From: Liolophura sinensis | Lineage: Eukaryota; Mollusca; Polyplacophora; Chitonida; Chitonidae | Length of the DNA: 60,000 nt | Assembly (NCBI RefSeq): GCF_032854445.1 | Contig: NC_088301.1 | Coordinates: forward strand, 22,067,808-22,127,807 | Reading direction: 5' to 3' | Shown: positions 54,401-58,240 of the stretch, in pieces | Layout of the letters: each line of letters opens with the position of its first letter | Numbering within the stretch: the first letter of the stretch is position 1 | Program-made: the position numbers and the translations under genes | The notes under the pieces: model-generated | Seen by the model: only the letters and a program-made list of their open reading frames with translations | Told to the model about the DNA's origin: nothing | Database searches by the model: none

Positions 54401-57223
54401 TGTATAATTCCATTCTGTCTTACCAATCCCTGAACTAGTATTTGGGAATTATCCATCTGATTTGTCAGCCCTTGTTCTGATTAAGCCAGTGTGCTTTGCT
54501 GCTGTTGATCTGTGATGGGAGATAACTGTGTACAGTCACTCCTTCGCTCGCTATGCACGTCTCTCTGTGTCTCTATTGCAGCCTCTCTTGTCTTTTTCAG
54601 GGTTTAAAGGACGTGATGATTCACCGCCAGAAACAGTACTTTGAACTGCGGCGTATGATCGCCATGAGGACAAAATATTTCTTCATTGTGATGTTGTCCA
54701 ATAGGCAGTACACTGGCAAAATTAGCTTTAATCATGCAAAGGAAACGCTAGAAATGTCTGTAAGTTTTCTGTGTGCAGTGGGGCTATCTATCCTTTTGTA
54801 GGTGGCATTGTGTAACTGGATATGGGTGTTGGGGATAGGTGTTTGTTATGTTATGAGGTTGTGTGTGTTTGCTGGGGGTGAAGTGGGTAGCGGGAACAAG
54901 GTTTCAAATATGAGGTTGGATCTGTCCTACAGTAGAACTGCGATTTGTTTCCTTTGTCCCTACTTAGCGTTGAGAATCACACATCTTGCACCAACATGGA
55001 ACAAAAAAAAAAAAAAAAAGACCTTAATTTTGGTGCTTAAACTTGCATAATTCCAGAGGGATGTCCTCCTACCTCAAACCAAACATCAAAACACCTGTCT
55101 GAGAATCAGCCATATTTTAATATACTTGTTAACAGACGAAATTTAAGATGATCCACAGAATTTCCTACATACATTCACCAGAGTGTACAGGTGTCTCATA
55201 CCACTGATTTACAACATGCCATGAATACTCACACAGTGGGTGTCGACAACTCACATGCCCGTGTTTGAGTTACCTCCCCTGTCCCTACACAACATATGGT
55301 ATTTCTCTGGAAGACATGGAAGCTAGTCGTGGCACATGAGGTTACAGTAATTGAATTTATGATACCTGTACGTTCTACATTCCTCCATTGTGATTGTTGT
55401 CCAGCTAAGGTAAAGCATAGCATGAACATCTTTGTTTATCTGACATAGGGAGAATGCAACTTGAGGCATGCCTTTTTGAACATTGTTCTATATGTATTTC
55501 ACTGTCGTATATTCTCTTCAGGCCCTTGCCCTCTTCAATCCTGGCGCACAGTTGCTTGACATTTTTGTTTGTTTTACAATGTACTATCATTCTGTGCTTT
55601 TGGCATTTTTGATGATGTTGGAATTCTTCTGTACTTTTGCACTGTAATCAGAATCTGGGTGTGTGTGTTTATGTGGGTGTACCATAATAATATTTGCAGA
55701 TAAATAACCTAGGTATAGTAAGCTACTGAGCACCCCGTGGGTGTGTCCTCATCTCAGTTACCTCATCTGTTGCATCCCCTCGTCTTTCGTATCTAATTAC
55801 AGTTTGTTTGATCAGTTATCAATCAGAAGCTTCTATGTAGATTACATTGCAGTACTACTTGACCACAAATAAACGTAGACTGGGTTTTTAGACTGCTGGA
55901 TTTATTCAGCTGAGAGTAGTTACATTTCCTATAATATATTCTCTGTGTACTCCATAGTTGTGATGTAATGTAAGTAAACCCTGCTATGTAAGCTTAGCGC
56001 AACAACATTTATGAATTTTAAAGTCATTAAATGTCTTCAAAATGAACATGTTGTTGTATGCATGTATTTAAATAAACTTAACTTGATACAGGGACAAGGA
56101 AATGTAATTTTTTAAACCCAGGTTGCTGTGCTATTTCAACTCTTTTATAATTCAACACATGCTATAGTAGATGTGCATTGTACAGAAATGTAAGCTAAAG
56201 TTTTAGAATGTAGATATAGGATAGACTTCATACTCAAGACTCTTAGTTTTGCTATTGTTCATTCTACATCAAACTTATGGCACAGGTTCAGCCTAACAAC
56301 TCCTGGGAGACAGGGAATACAGCAGCACCAGGATCAAAGGACATGCGGTCTCTGTCAGGAGGCGAGCGCTCATTTGCAACGGTCTGCTTCATCCTGGCTC
56401 TCTGGGATGCCATGGAGTCGCCCTTTAGGTGTCTGGACGAGTTTGATGTGTTCATGGTGAGTATGACGTTCTTGGTAAGTGTGAGGTTTGTGTGTCCATG
56501 ATGAGTATGAGGTTTGTGTGTCCATGGTGAGTGTGAGGTTAGTGTGTTCATGGTGAGCATGAAGTTAGTGTGTTTGTGGTGAGCATGAGGTTAGTGTGTT
56601 CATGGTTAGTATGAGGTTCTTGGTTAGTGCGAGGTTTGTGTGTCCATGATGAGTGTGAGGTTAGTGTGTTCATGGCTAGTATGTGGTTCTTGGTTAGTGC
56701 GAGGTTTGTGTGTCCATAATGAGTGTGAGGTTAGTGTGTTCATGGAGAGCATGAGGTTATTGTGTTCTTTGTGAGTATCAGATTGATAGGTTCATGGGGC
56801 TGGTGTGTTCATCGCAAGTATGAGGTTAGTGGGTTAATGGTGAGGATAGAGTTCATGTGTTTTCTAGGAATATGAGGTTGATGGGCCCTTGGGCTTGATG
56901 TGTCCATGGTGAGGATGAGGTTCATGTGTTGATGAGGAGTATGCAGTTGATGTGTTCATGTTGAGGATGAGGTTGATGTGGCACCTCATTTTAAAACTTA
57001 AGTACAAAACTAATCAACAAATAGTAGTCAAAAACTAATAATACATGTATGTCAATGTTAACTCTTCAATATATCAAGGTGTAGAGTGGCATTGTGTGAT
57101 TTTCCTCTCTCCCCTACCCTGCCAGGACATGGTTAACAGAAGGATCAGTATGGACATGATGATGGAGGTGGCCAATGCTCAGACTGGCAGACAGTTTATC
57201 TTCCTGACTCCACAAGACATGAG
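18309..57223 (+). CDS. SMC6: SMC6, structural maintenance of chromosomes protein 6 (C-terminal end missing)
   Basis: An SMC-family ATPase that pairs with SMC5 and the NSE kleisin/ubiquitin-SUMO ligase subunits on chromatin for recombinational repair and replication-fork stability. The exons found total about 1062 residues of an expected 1100 (human 1091). Walker A GRNGSGKS is at residues 78-85, the N-terminal coiled coil at about 210-480, the hinge at about 480-705, the C-terminal coiled coil at about 710-940, signature LSGGERS at 996-1002, and Walker B with LDEFD at 1023-1027. The start is chosen at 18309 because the short basic N-terminus (MSRRRRGT...) leads directly into the conserved KNFMCHN core. 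Three points are odd. Two alternative exons exist for residues 921-973, exon 17 has a one-base frameshift, and many introns carry splice-site-derived minisatellites. The last coding exon(s) were not found before 60000. Confidence 0.96.
18438..19460. other. SMC6 intron 1
   Basis: Contains the 3' part of a SINE family A copy at about 18500-18626 (+), with ggcataaaacaccaatcaaa and a TAAATAAATAA tail. The remainder is AT-rich and featureless. Confidence 0.7.
19461..19575 (+). CDS. SMC6: SMC6 exon 2 (residues 44-82, start of Walker A)
   Basis: Encodes [18 protein letters not shown] and [10 protein letters not shown]. The phase 1 donor A|GTATGT splits Walker A between GRNG and SGKS. Acceptor CTACAG. 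Confidence 0.96.
19655..19903 (+). mobile_element. tRNA-derived SINE, family A
   Basis: gggcctccatgaccgagt head, ggtagctgtgagttcaagtc B-box region, then caacctgcggatggtcgtgg, cataatgctggccgctgtcg and a caaataaataaat tail. The A box is degraded. Confidence 0.85.
20130..20290 (-). mobile_element. tRNA-derived SINE, family A, 3' part
   Basis: A TTTATTTATTTA tail at the left, then the reverse complement of the family A body (agtatggtgggaggaaac, ccgcaggttgctggcagacc). Confidence 0.75.
20586..20889. repeat. About 35-bp minisatellite, 9 variable copies
   Basis: catacagatagcctattcta recurs with spacings of about 26-37 bp and alternates between long (ctagtagatcttgacggt) and short (cctgtagatcttgat) forms. 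SMC6 intron 2. Confidence 0.9.
21204..21309 (+). CDS. SMC6: SMC6 exon 3 (residues 82-117)
   Basis: Encodes the Walker A end [18 protein letters not shown] and [15 protein letters not shown]. Acceptor TTCAG, donor CA|GTACGC. The next exon restores CAG (Q117), in agreement with the family. Confidence 0.95.
21589..22180. repeat. 54-bp minisatellite, 11 copies, open in several frames
   Basis: gaggtggttttctccgtgcc starts every 54 bp from 21589 to about 22129. Because 54 is divisible by 3, at least two plus-strand and two minus-strand frames stay open for 105-232 codons. It lies wholly in SMC6 intron 3, and its translated repeats resemble no known protein. Confidence 0.95.
22484..22620 (+). CDS. 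SMC6: SMC6 exon 4 (residues 117-163)
   Basis: Encodes [20 protein letters not shown] and [15 protein letters not shown]. Acceptor TTCTCAG, donor G|GTAATA. Confidence 0.95.
22741..23818. repeat. 60-bp minisatellite, 18 copies, with a 180-bp higher-order pattern
   Basis: Units of 60 bp (cttactgacttgattgctgg...) run without length change. Two unit types occur: A (actgac...agttatc...ctttg) and B (actcgc...aattatc...cttcg). From 23041 to 23520 they run B-A-A repeatedly. A 407-codon plus-strand frame (22628-23851) is open through it only because 60 is a multiple of 3. SMC6 intron 4. Confidence 0.95.
23834..25075. mobile_element. Candidate non-autonomous DNA transposon with inverted ends
   Basis: The left end ggggccacttgcaca (23835) is mirrored at the right by tgtgcaagcaggccct (about 25057-25072), roughly 13 matches in 15. 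Inside, a gtcagatttgg[c/t]gtacga segment occurs as direct copies at about 24062 and 24941, suggesting a nested insertion. No transposase frame was seen. Confidence 0.45.
25208..25350 (+). CDS. SMC6: SMC6 exon 5 (residues 163-210)
   Basis: Encodes [20 protein letters not shown] and [12 protein letters not shown], the conserved N-lobe segment. Acceptor TACTAG, donor AAG|GTAAGT. Confidence 0.96.
25570..25671 (+). CDS. SMC6: SMC6 exon 6 (residues 211-244)
   Basis: Encodes [20 protein letters not shown] and the beginning of the coiled coil. Acceptor TTTTAG, donor CAG|GTTAGT. Confidence 0.96.
26060..26225. mobile_element. Fragment related to the family B composite repeat
   Basis: Shares, in reverse orientation, the caagaagacacagtatatgt and tacacacacctaatg words with 1120-1180. 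It lies next to the family A SINE at 26250-26522 in intron 6. A gagtgagtgagtgagtgctt end fragment follows at 26570-26612. Confidence 0.45.
26250..26522 (-). mobile_element. tRNA-derived SINE, family A, full length
   Basis: The minus strand runs from ggggcctccgtggctcagtc (26522, A box), through cgctgtgagttcaagtccag (B box), to the cggcgtaa-like end and an (AAATA)n tail at 26250. It is one of the best reference copies here. Confidence 0.9.
26642..26779 (+). CDS. SMC6: SMC6 exon 7 (residues 245-290)
   Basis: Encodes [16 protein letters not shown] and [15 protein letters not shown], coiled coil. Acceptor TTTCAG, donor AGG|GTTTGT; the donor is inside the minisatellite that follows. Confidence 0.95.
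26776..27150. repeat. About 28-bp minisatellite starting on the exon 7 donor
   Basis: gtttgtaccatctgttagat-like units, about 12 copies, separated by gttaggct. The first unit begins at the donor GTTTGT itself, and later copies such as agggtttgtaccatc (about 27109) reproduce it. Confidence 0.9.
27225..27305 (+). CDS. SMC6: SMC6 exon 8 (residues 291-317)
   Basis: Encodes [16 protein letters not shown] and FVAKVTEAG, coiled coil. Acceptor TTTTAG, donor GGG|GTAAGT, phase 0. Confidence 0.88.
27306..29210. other. SMC6 intron 8
   Basis: Apart from the SINE at 28038-28305 and a decayed family A fragment near 28430-28535 (minus), no feature was seen. Confidence 0.6.
28038..28305 (+). mobile_element. 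tRNA-derived SINE, family A, full length
   Basis: ggggcctccatggctcagtt starts the A-box head at 28039. The B-box region (gctgtgagttaaagtccagc), the family body and an AAATAAATAAATAAAT tail follow to 28305. Confidence 0.9.
29211..29357 (+). CDS. SMC6: SMC6 exon 9 (residues 318-366)
   Basis: Encodes coiled coil ([20 protein letters not shown] and so on). Acceptor TTGCAG, donor CTCAG|GTAACA, phase 0. Confidence 0.93.
29352..30145. repeat. About 62-bp minisatellite seeded on the exon 9 donor
   Basis: About 13 units of the form [cctcaggtaag]-gagaccactctggtt-aaacaggtgtagttttc-aaggcccactttcataaac. The first unit begins with the true donor (ctcag|gtaacagagaccactc). Most later units keep a donor-like CTCAGGTA or CTCAAGTAAG. 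Confidence 0.92.
30146..30817. other. Remainder of SMC6 intron 9
   Basis: AT-rich; nothing recognised. Confidence 0.5.
30818..30906 (+). CDS. SMC6: SMC6 exon 10 (residues 367-396)
   Basis: Encodes [18 protein letters not shown] and ERMEEIRN, coiled coil. Acceptor TTTTCAG, donor AC|GTAAAT, phase 2. Confidence 0.9.
31241..31395. repeat. About 44-bp tandem repeat ending in the exon 11 acceptor
   Basis: Copies of [ttttcag]-agcacaacacgatcat-aaatcatgacacctatgac begin near 31241, 31285, 31328 and 31370. The last copy is the real 3' splice site plus the first codons of exon 11 (ttcag|ggcacagcacgatta). Confidence 0.85.
31377..31541 (+). CDS. SMC6: SMC6 exon 11 (residues 396-451)
   Basis: Encodes [20 protein letters not shown] and following coiled coil to KHKEDGFKL. 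Acceptor TTTCAG, donor AG|GTACTC, phase 2. Confidence 0.93.
31542..34045. other. SMC6 intron 11
   Basis: A 2.5-kb AT-rich intron. It contains a family A SINE near 33275-33478 and otherwise several short random open frames. Confidence 0.55.
33275..33478 (+). mobile_element. tRNA-derived SINE, family A, 3' part with expanded tail
   Basis: Body words gtgggaaggtccggcagcaa and ataatgctggcc, then three successive accaatca[g/a]ataaataaat tail units (33410-33478). Confidence 0.8.
34046..34224 (+). CDS. SMC6: SMC6 exon 12 (residues 451-511, coiled coil into hinge)
   Basis: Encodes [20 protein letters not shown] and [20 protein letters not shown] to RPRGPVG. This is the family's coiled-coil-to-hinge junction (RLKRFG...P). 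Acceptor CATAG, donor G|GTAAGT. Confidence 0.96.
34225..35012. other. SMC6 intron 12
   Basis: AT-rich, with a G homopolymer at about 34848-34860 and an (AT)n microsatellite at 34890-34911. No other feature. Confidence 0.6.
35013..35188 (+). CDS. SMC6: SMC6 exon 13 (hinge, residues 511-569)
   Basis: Encodes [20 protein letters not shown] and [19 protein letters not shown] to IIVRKFK. It matches the hinge [20 protein letters not shown] of vertebrates. Acceptor TTTACAG, donor AAG|GTCAGT. Confidence 0.97.
35255..35345 (-). mobile_element. SINE family A fragment
   Basis: ttatttaacgccatactcaa and ttttcacttatatgatggc, the reverse complement of the 3' end of family A. Degraded. Confidence 0.55.
35733..35759 (+). 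CDS. SMC6: SMC6 exon 14 (27-nt micro-exon, residues 570-578)
   Basis: Nine codons, NQMHDVSKY, matching the hinge NEIYDVRH. Acceptor TTTGCAG, donor TAC|GTGAGT, phase 0 on both sides. Confidence 0.88.
36590..36905. repeat. About 38-bp tandem repeat related to the exon 15 acceptor
   Basis: gataatgtgccctccgtg and gatcttgttacataat units, about 8 copies. The same units reappear at 37575-37660 and end as gatcttgttacag, the acceptor of exon 15. Confidence 0.8.
36906..37574. mobile_element. Candidate fold-back insertion splitting the repeat array
   Basis: ggtatttgttgtgtaac at 36937-36953 faces gttacacaacgaatacc at 36998-37014 (16 of 17 complementary), and tttaacacc at 36920-36928 faces ggtgttaaa at 37023-37031. 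The segment interrupts an otherwise continuous minisatellite. The outer limits are inferred. Confidence 0.4.
37646..37729 (+). CDS. SMC6: SMC6 exon 15 (hinge, residues 579-606)
   Basis: Encodes [20 protein letters not shown] and ILNCLIDQ. It matches the hinge TALEIDNAVVANSLID. Acceptor GTTACAG, donor CAG|GTAACC. Confidence 0.94.
37730..39735. other. SMC6 intron 15
   Basis: A 2-kb intron with no SINE or array and no coding similarity recognised. Confidence 0.5.
39736..39822 (+). CDS. SMC6: SMC6 exon 16 (hinge, residues 607-635)
   Basis: Encodes [20 protein letters not shown] and SSPPRNTNE, matching RGIETVLLIKNNSVARAVMQ. Acceptor TTGCAG, donor GAG|GTTTGT. Confidence 0.96.
39834..40463. repeat. 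90-bp minisatellite, 7 copies, next to the exon 16 donor
   Basis: attcattatcttggtca recurs every 90 bp from 39834. The unit's gtttgcctggcgtaattcat joint resembles the real donor context gtttgtcgccgattcat, so the array again starts on the splice site. Units are over 95% alike by eye. Confidence 0.94.
41049..41317 (+). pseudogene. SMC6: SMC6 exon 17 with apparent one-base frameshift (residues 636-725)
   Basis: Acceptor TTTGCAG. The first frame reads [18 protein letters not shown] then SYEKNTASS and hits TGA at 41130-41132. It matches the family (AFTADGDQ...RYYS). The neighbouring frame then continues the expected protein, [20 protein letters not shown] to INKIQL, into a good donor CTG|GTGAGT. 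One base appears to be missing between about 41118 and 41127. Either the assembly lost a base or this allele is broken. All later exons are intact, which favours a sequencing error. The entry is typed pseudogene only to flag the break. Confidence 0.85.
41318..42448. other. SMC6 intron 17
   Basis: Contains a truncated family A SINE (about 42270-42400, +; gtttcctcccaccataatgc, then a taaataaataaataaat tail). Otherwise featureless. Confidence 0.7.
42449..42505 (+). CDS. SMC6: SMC6 exon 18 (residues 726-744)
   Basis: Nineteen codons, [19 protein letters not shown], coiled coil. It resembles the IRELENIEEHQSVDIATLE segment of vertebrates. Acceptor GGATAG, donor CTG|GTAAGT. Confidence 0.92.
42506..43505. 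other. SMC6 intron 18
   Basis: Contains an 18-base C homopolymer at 42575-42592. No gene or SINE. Confidence 0.6.
43506..43676 (+). CDS. SMC6: SMC6 exon 19 (residues 745-801)
   Basis: Coiled coil, [17 protein letters not shown] through [10 protein letters not shown]. The latter aligns with the family's LSELADPLK. Acceptor ATACAG, donor CTG|GTACGT. Confidence 0.94.
43985..45085. repeat. About 59-bp minisatellite, about 18 copies
   Basis: gtcaatgtactgttactgta, gggatgtcctgtggtgtctgg and atactggtccggttg words repeat at 58-60 bp with some truncated units (about 44425-44490). Overlapping open frames of up to 379 codons are by-products. SMC6 intron 19. Confidence 0.93.
45086..47385. other. Remainder of SMC6 intron 19
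   Basis: AT-rich. It holds only a SINE family A internal fragment near 46590-46715 (+; gacccaggagtctctctcct, caacctgcggatggtcaag). Confidence 0.55.
47386..47523 (+). CDS. SMC6: SMC6 exon 20 (residues 802-847)
   Basis: Coiled coil, [20 protein letters not shown] and [17 protein letters not shown]. Acceptor TTGCAG, donor GAT|GTAAGT. Confidence 0.94.
48296..48540 (+). mobile_element. tRNA-derived SINE, family A
   Basis: From tgcagcgtaatgacccagga through the B-box region (cgctgtgagttcaagtccag), caacctgcggatggtcatgg and cggcgtaaaacaccaatgaa to an AAATAAATAAATAAAT tail. It lacks the first few head bases. Confidence 0.88.
48579..48697 (+). CDS. SMC6: SMC6 exon 21 (residues 848-887)
   Basis: Encodes [20 protein letters not shown] and [17 protein letters not shown], matching ARQICPERIEVEKSA. 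Acceptor TTTCAG, donor AG|GTCTGT. Confidence 0.95.
48735..49345. repeat. About 24-bp AT-rich minisatellite, over 20 copies
   Basis: cacagtgtaactgtgtatta and shorter cacagtgtaactgtatcata units alternate. Near 49170-49260 the units are more diverged. SMC6 intron 21. Confidence 0.9.
49860..50245. repeat. About 39-bp minisatellite, about 10 copies
   Basis: gaaggttagtgaaagcat and aaacacatagaagctttgtc words recur with modest length changes. SMC6 intron 21. Confidence 0.88.
50720..50858 (+). mobile_element. SINE family A, 3' part
   Basis: gcagatagtcgtgagtttct, cctcccgtcatcattctgg and a caaataaataaataaataaa tail. Confidence 0.75.
51131..51230 (+). CDS. SMC6: SMC6 exon 22 (residues 887-920)
   Basis: Encodes [20 protein letters not shown] and [10 protein letters not shown], the last full coiled-coil exon. 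It matches GDREEIMRQYQEARETY...LKKFIK. Acceptor TTGATAG, donor AAG|GTAGGG. The next exon is 23a or 23b. Confidence 0.95.
51219..51467. repeat. 25-bp minisatellite, 10 copies, duplicating the exon 22 end and donor
   Basis: The unit acattcatcaag|gtagggagttgta begins inside exon 22 (its last 12 nt) and is repeated exactly apart from one C/T site. That site reads C, then C-C-T three times, giving a 75-bp higher-order period. Every unit contains an intact donor. Confidence 0.97.
52173..52331 (+). CDS. SMC6: SMC6 exon 23a, alternative (residues 921-973, divergent version)
   Basis: 159 nt, 53 codons, beginning [16 protein letters not shown] and ending [10 protein letters not shown]. Acceptor TTGTTGCAG, donor TGT|GTAAGT, phase 0 on both sides, no stop. 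It aligns without gaps to exon 23b (about 17 of 53 identical by eye) and to the human segment (about 15 of 53). It keeps the RTK, F, GK, H and L pattern of the neck-to-head junction. It is the more diverged copy and was probably produced by exon duplication. Confidence 0.85.
52548..53440. repeat. About 37-bp minisatellite, about 24 copies
   Basis: gccagtcattacctcacaca and gtcaaagtacgacatca words. Homogeneous at the left and decaying to the right. Open frames of 202-224 codons through it are by-products. Confidence 0.93.
53720..54195. repeat. About 34-bp minisatellite, about 14 copies
   Basis: atctgccaatcacttgccct and cccaatcaaaatac words. It may share a distant origin with the preceding array (both contain a ccaatca...caaaatac pattern). 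Confidence 0.9.
54601..54759 (+). CDS. SMC6: SMC6 exon 23b, alternative (residues 921-973, canonical version)
   Basis: 159 nt, 53 codons, beginning [18 protein letters not shown] and ending [10 protein letters not shown]. Acceptor CTTTTTCAG, donor TCT|GTAAGT, phase 0 on both sides. By eye about 23 of 53 residues match human SMC6 (including the H-R..K.Y...RR and GK..F.H..ETL pattern), so this is the canonical form. Confidence 0.93.
54760..56285. other. SMC6 intron 23b
   Basis: No SINE or array. A poly-A run lies at about 55003-55019. Nothing else is recognised. Confidence 0.55.
56286..56456 (+). CDS. SMC6: SMC6 exon 24 (signature and Walker B, residues 974-1030)
   Basis: Encodes the ABC-type signature [20 protein letters not shown] and Walker [14 protein letters not shown] (D1024, E1025). 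Acceptor GCACAG, donor ATG|GTGAGT. Confidence 0.98.
56445..56975. repeat. About 25-bp minisatellite seeded on the exon 24 donor
   Basis: The exon end gtgttcatg|gtgagtatgag recurs as gtgttcatggtgagcatga and relatives about 20 times, sometimes in longer compound units (tgtgtccatgatgagtatga). Several copies keep an intact GTGAGT donor. Confidence 0.9.
57126..57223 (+). CDS. SMC6: SMC6 exon 25 (residues 1031-1062)
   Basis: Encodes [20 protein letters not shown] and [12 protein letters not shown], the D-loop and switch strand. Acceptor TGCCAG, donor AG|GTAATT, phase 2. The remaining 30-40 residues were not found in the window. Confidence 0.96.
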
Positions 57224-57649
57224 GTAATTCCTTGATATTTGATGTTTGCATGTGTGACAAATGCTGTTTTGAGGGTTTTTATGGGACCTTGAAAACCCAT
57301 CTTTCTGCCAGCAATGCTGATACCATGCTAAAGGCTTCATATTCAGCCTTGCTTTACTGAACATATGAAAATCTTCAGAAACCTACGCCTTCAATAGCCA
57401 ATGGTATTGCGGCCCGTGGACTTCTGCTAGGGGTTTTTCAGCTAATCATTGTTCGCCCCTTATACACGTGTATTTCCTTATTTCGAACCGAATGCATGTA
57501 GGTTCAGATCCGATTGATTCTTTGACACAACATTGTACAACAGCCATAAGCAGGGCAGTGATGTGCTTTTATCAAAATGAACAGGCAGCAGAAGGTCCCT
57601 GTGCTATCAGACAGTATCGATATCGGTTATAGTGAAAGAGGTCGAACAG

Positions 57650-58240
57650 CCGTTGTAGCCGATTTTATCTTAGAAAGTAATGCATGTATTGAGCTCGGGG
57701 TTTGCACACATGTTGAGCAGAATAGCACGAGGGGGATATTCCATCGTTTATTGAATGTGTGAATATTTAGTACCGTATATTACTGAATTCCAGACTGAAT
57801 GTATTGTGTATAAGAATCTATGTTAAACAGAGTGTTAGGGATGGTTTCTCAAAAAGTAATGCATGTATTGAACTCCGGATTTGCACACATGTAGAGCAGA
57901 ATAGCACGAGGGGGGTATTCTATGATTGATTCTGTGTTTACGTAATAAGTACCATAAATTAGTGAATTCATGACTTAGTGTATTGTGCATAAAATCAATG
58001 TTAAACAAAAAGTTACGGGTGGTGTCTAAAAAAGTACCACATGTATTGAGCTCTGGGTTTGCTTACATGTAGAGCACAATAGCATGAGGGGGATATTTCA
58101 TCGTTGATTGATTGTGTGCATATTAAAGACCGTAAATTACTGAATGCCTGACAAAGTCAATCTTGAAAAGTATTGCATGTATTGACCTGAAGTTTGAGAT
58201 GCATATAAACCACAATAACGCAAGGGGGATGTTCCATCGC
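57650..58240. repeat. About 180-bp imperfect tandem repeat, 3-4 copies
   Basis: aagtaatgcatgtattga, tttgcacacatgt and cacgagggggatattc[c/t] words recur at about 57674, 57857, 58035 and 58169. The copies are old and shortened to the right. Confidence 0.8.

Larger units (their letters stand above)
52332..54600. other. Intron between the two alternative SMC6 exons
   Basis: 2269 bp, more than half of it the two arrays at 52548-53440 and 53720-54195. No other coding sequence was found. Confidence 0.8.
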
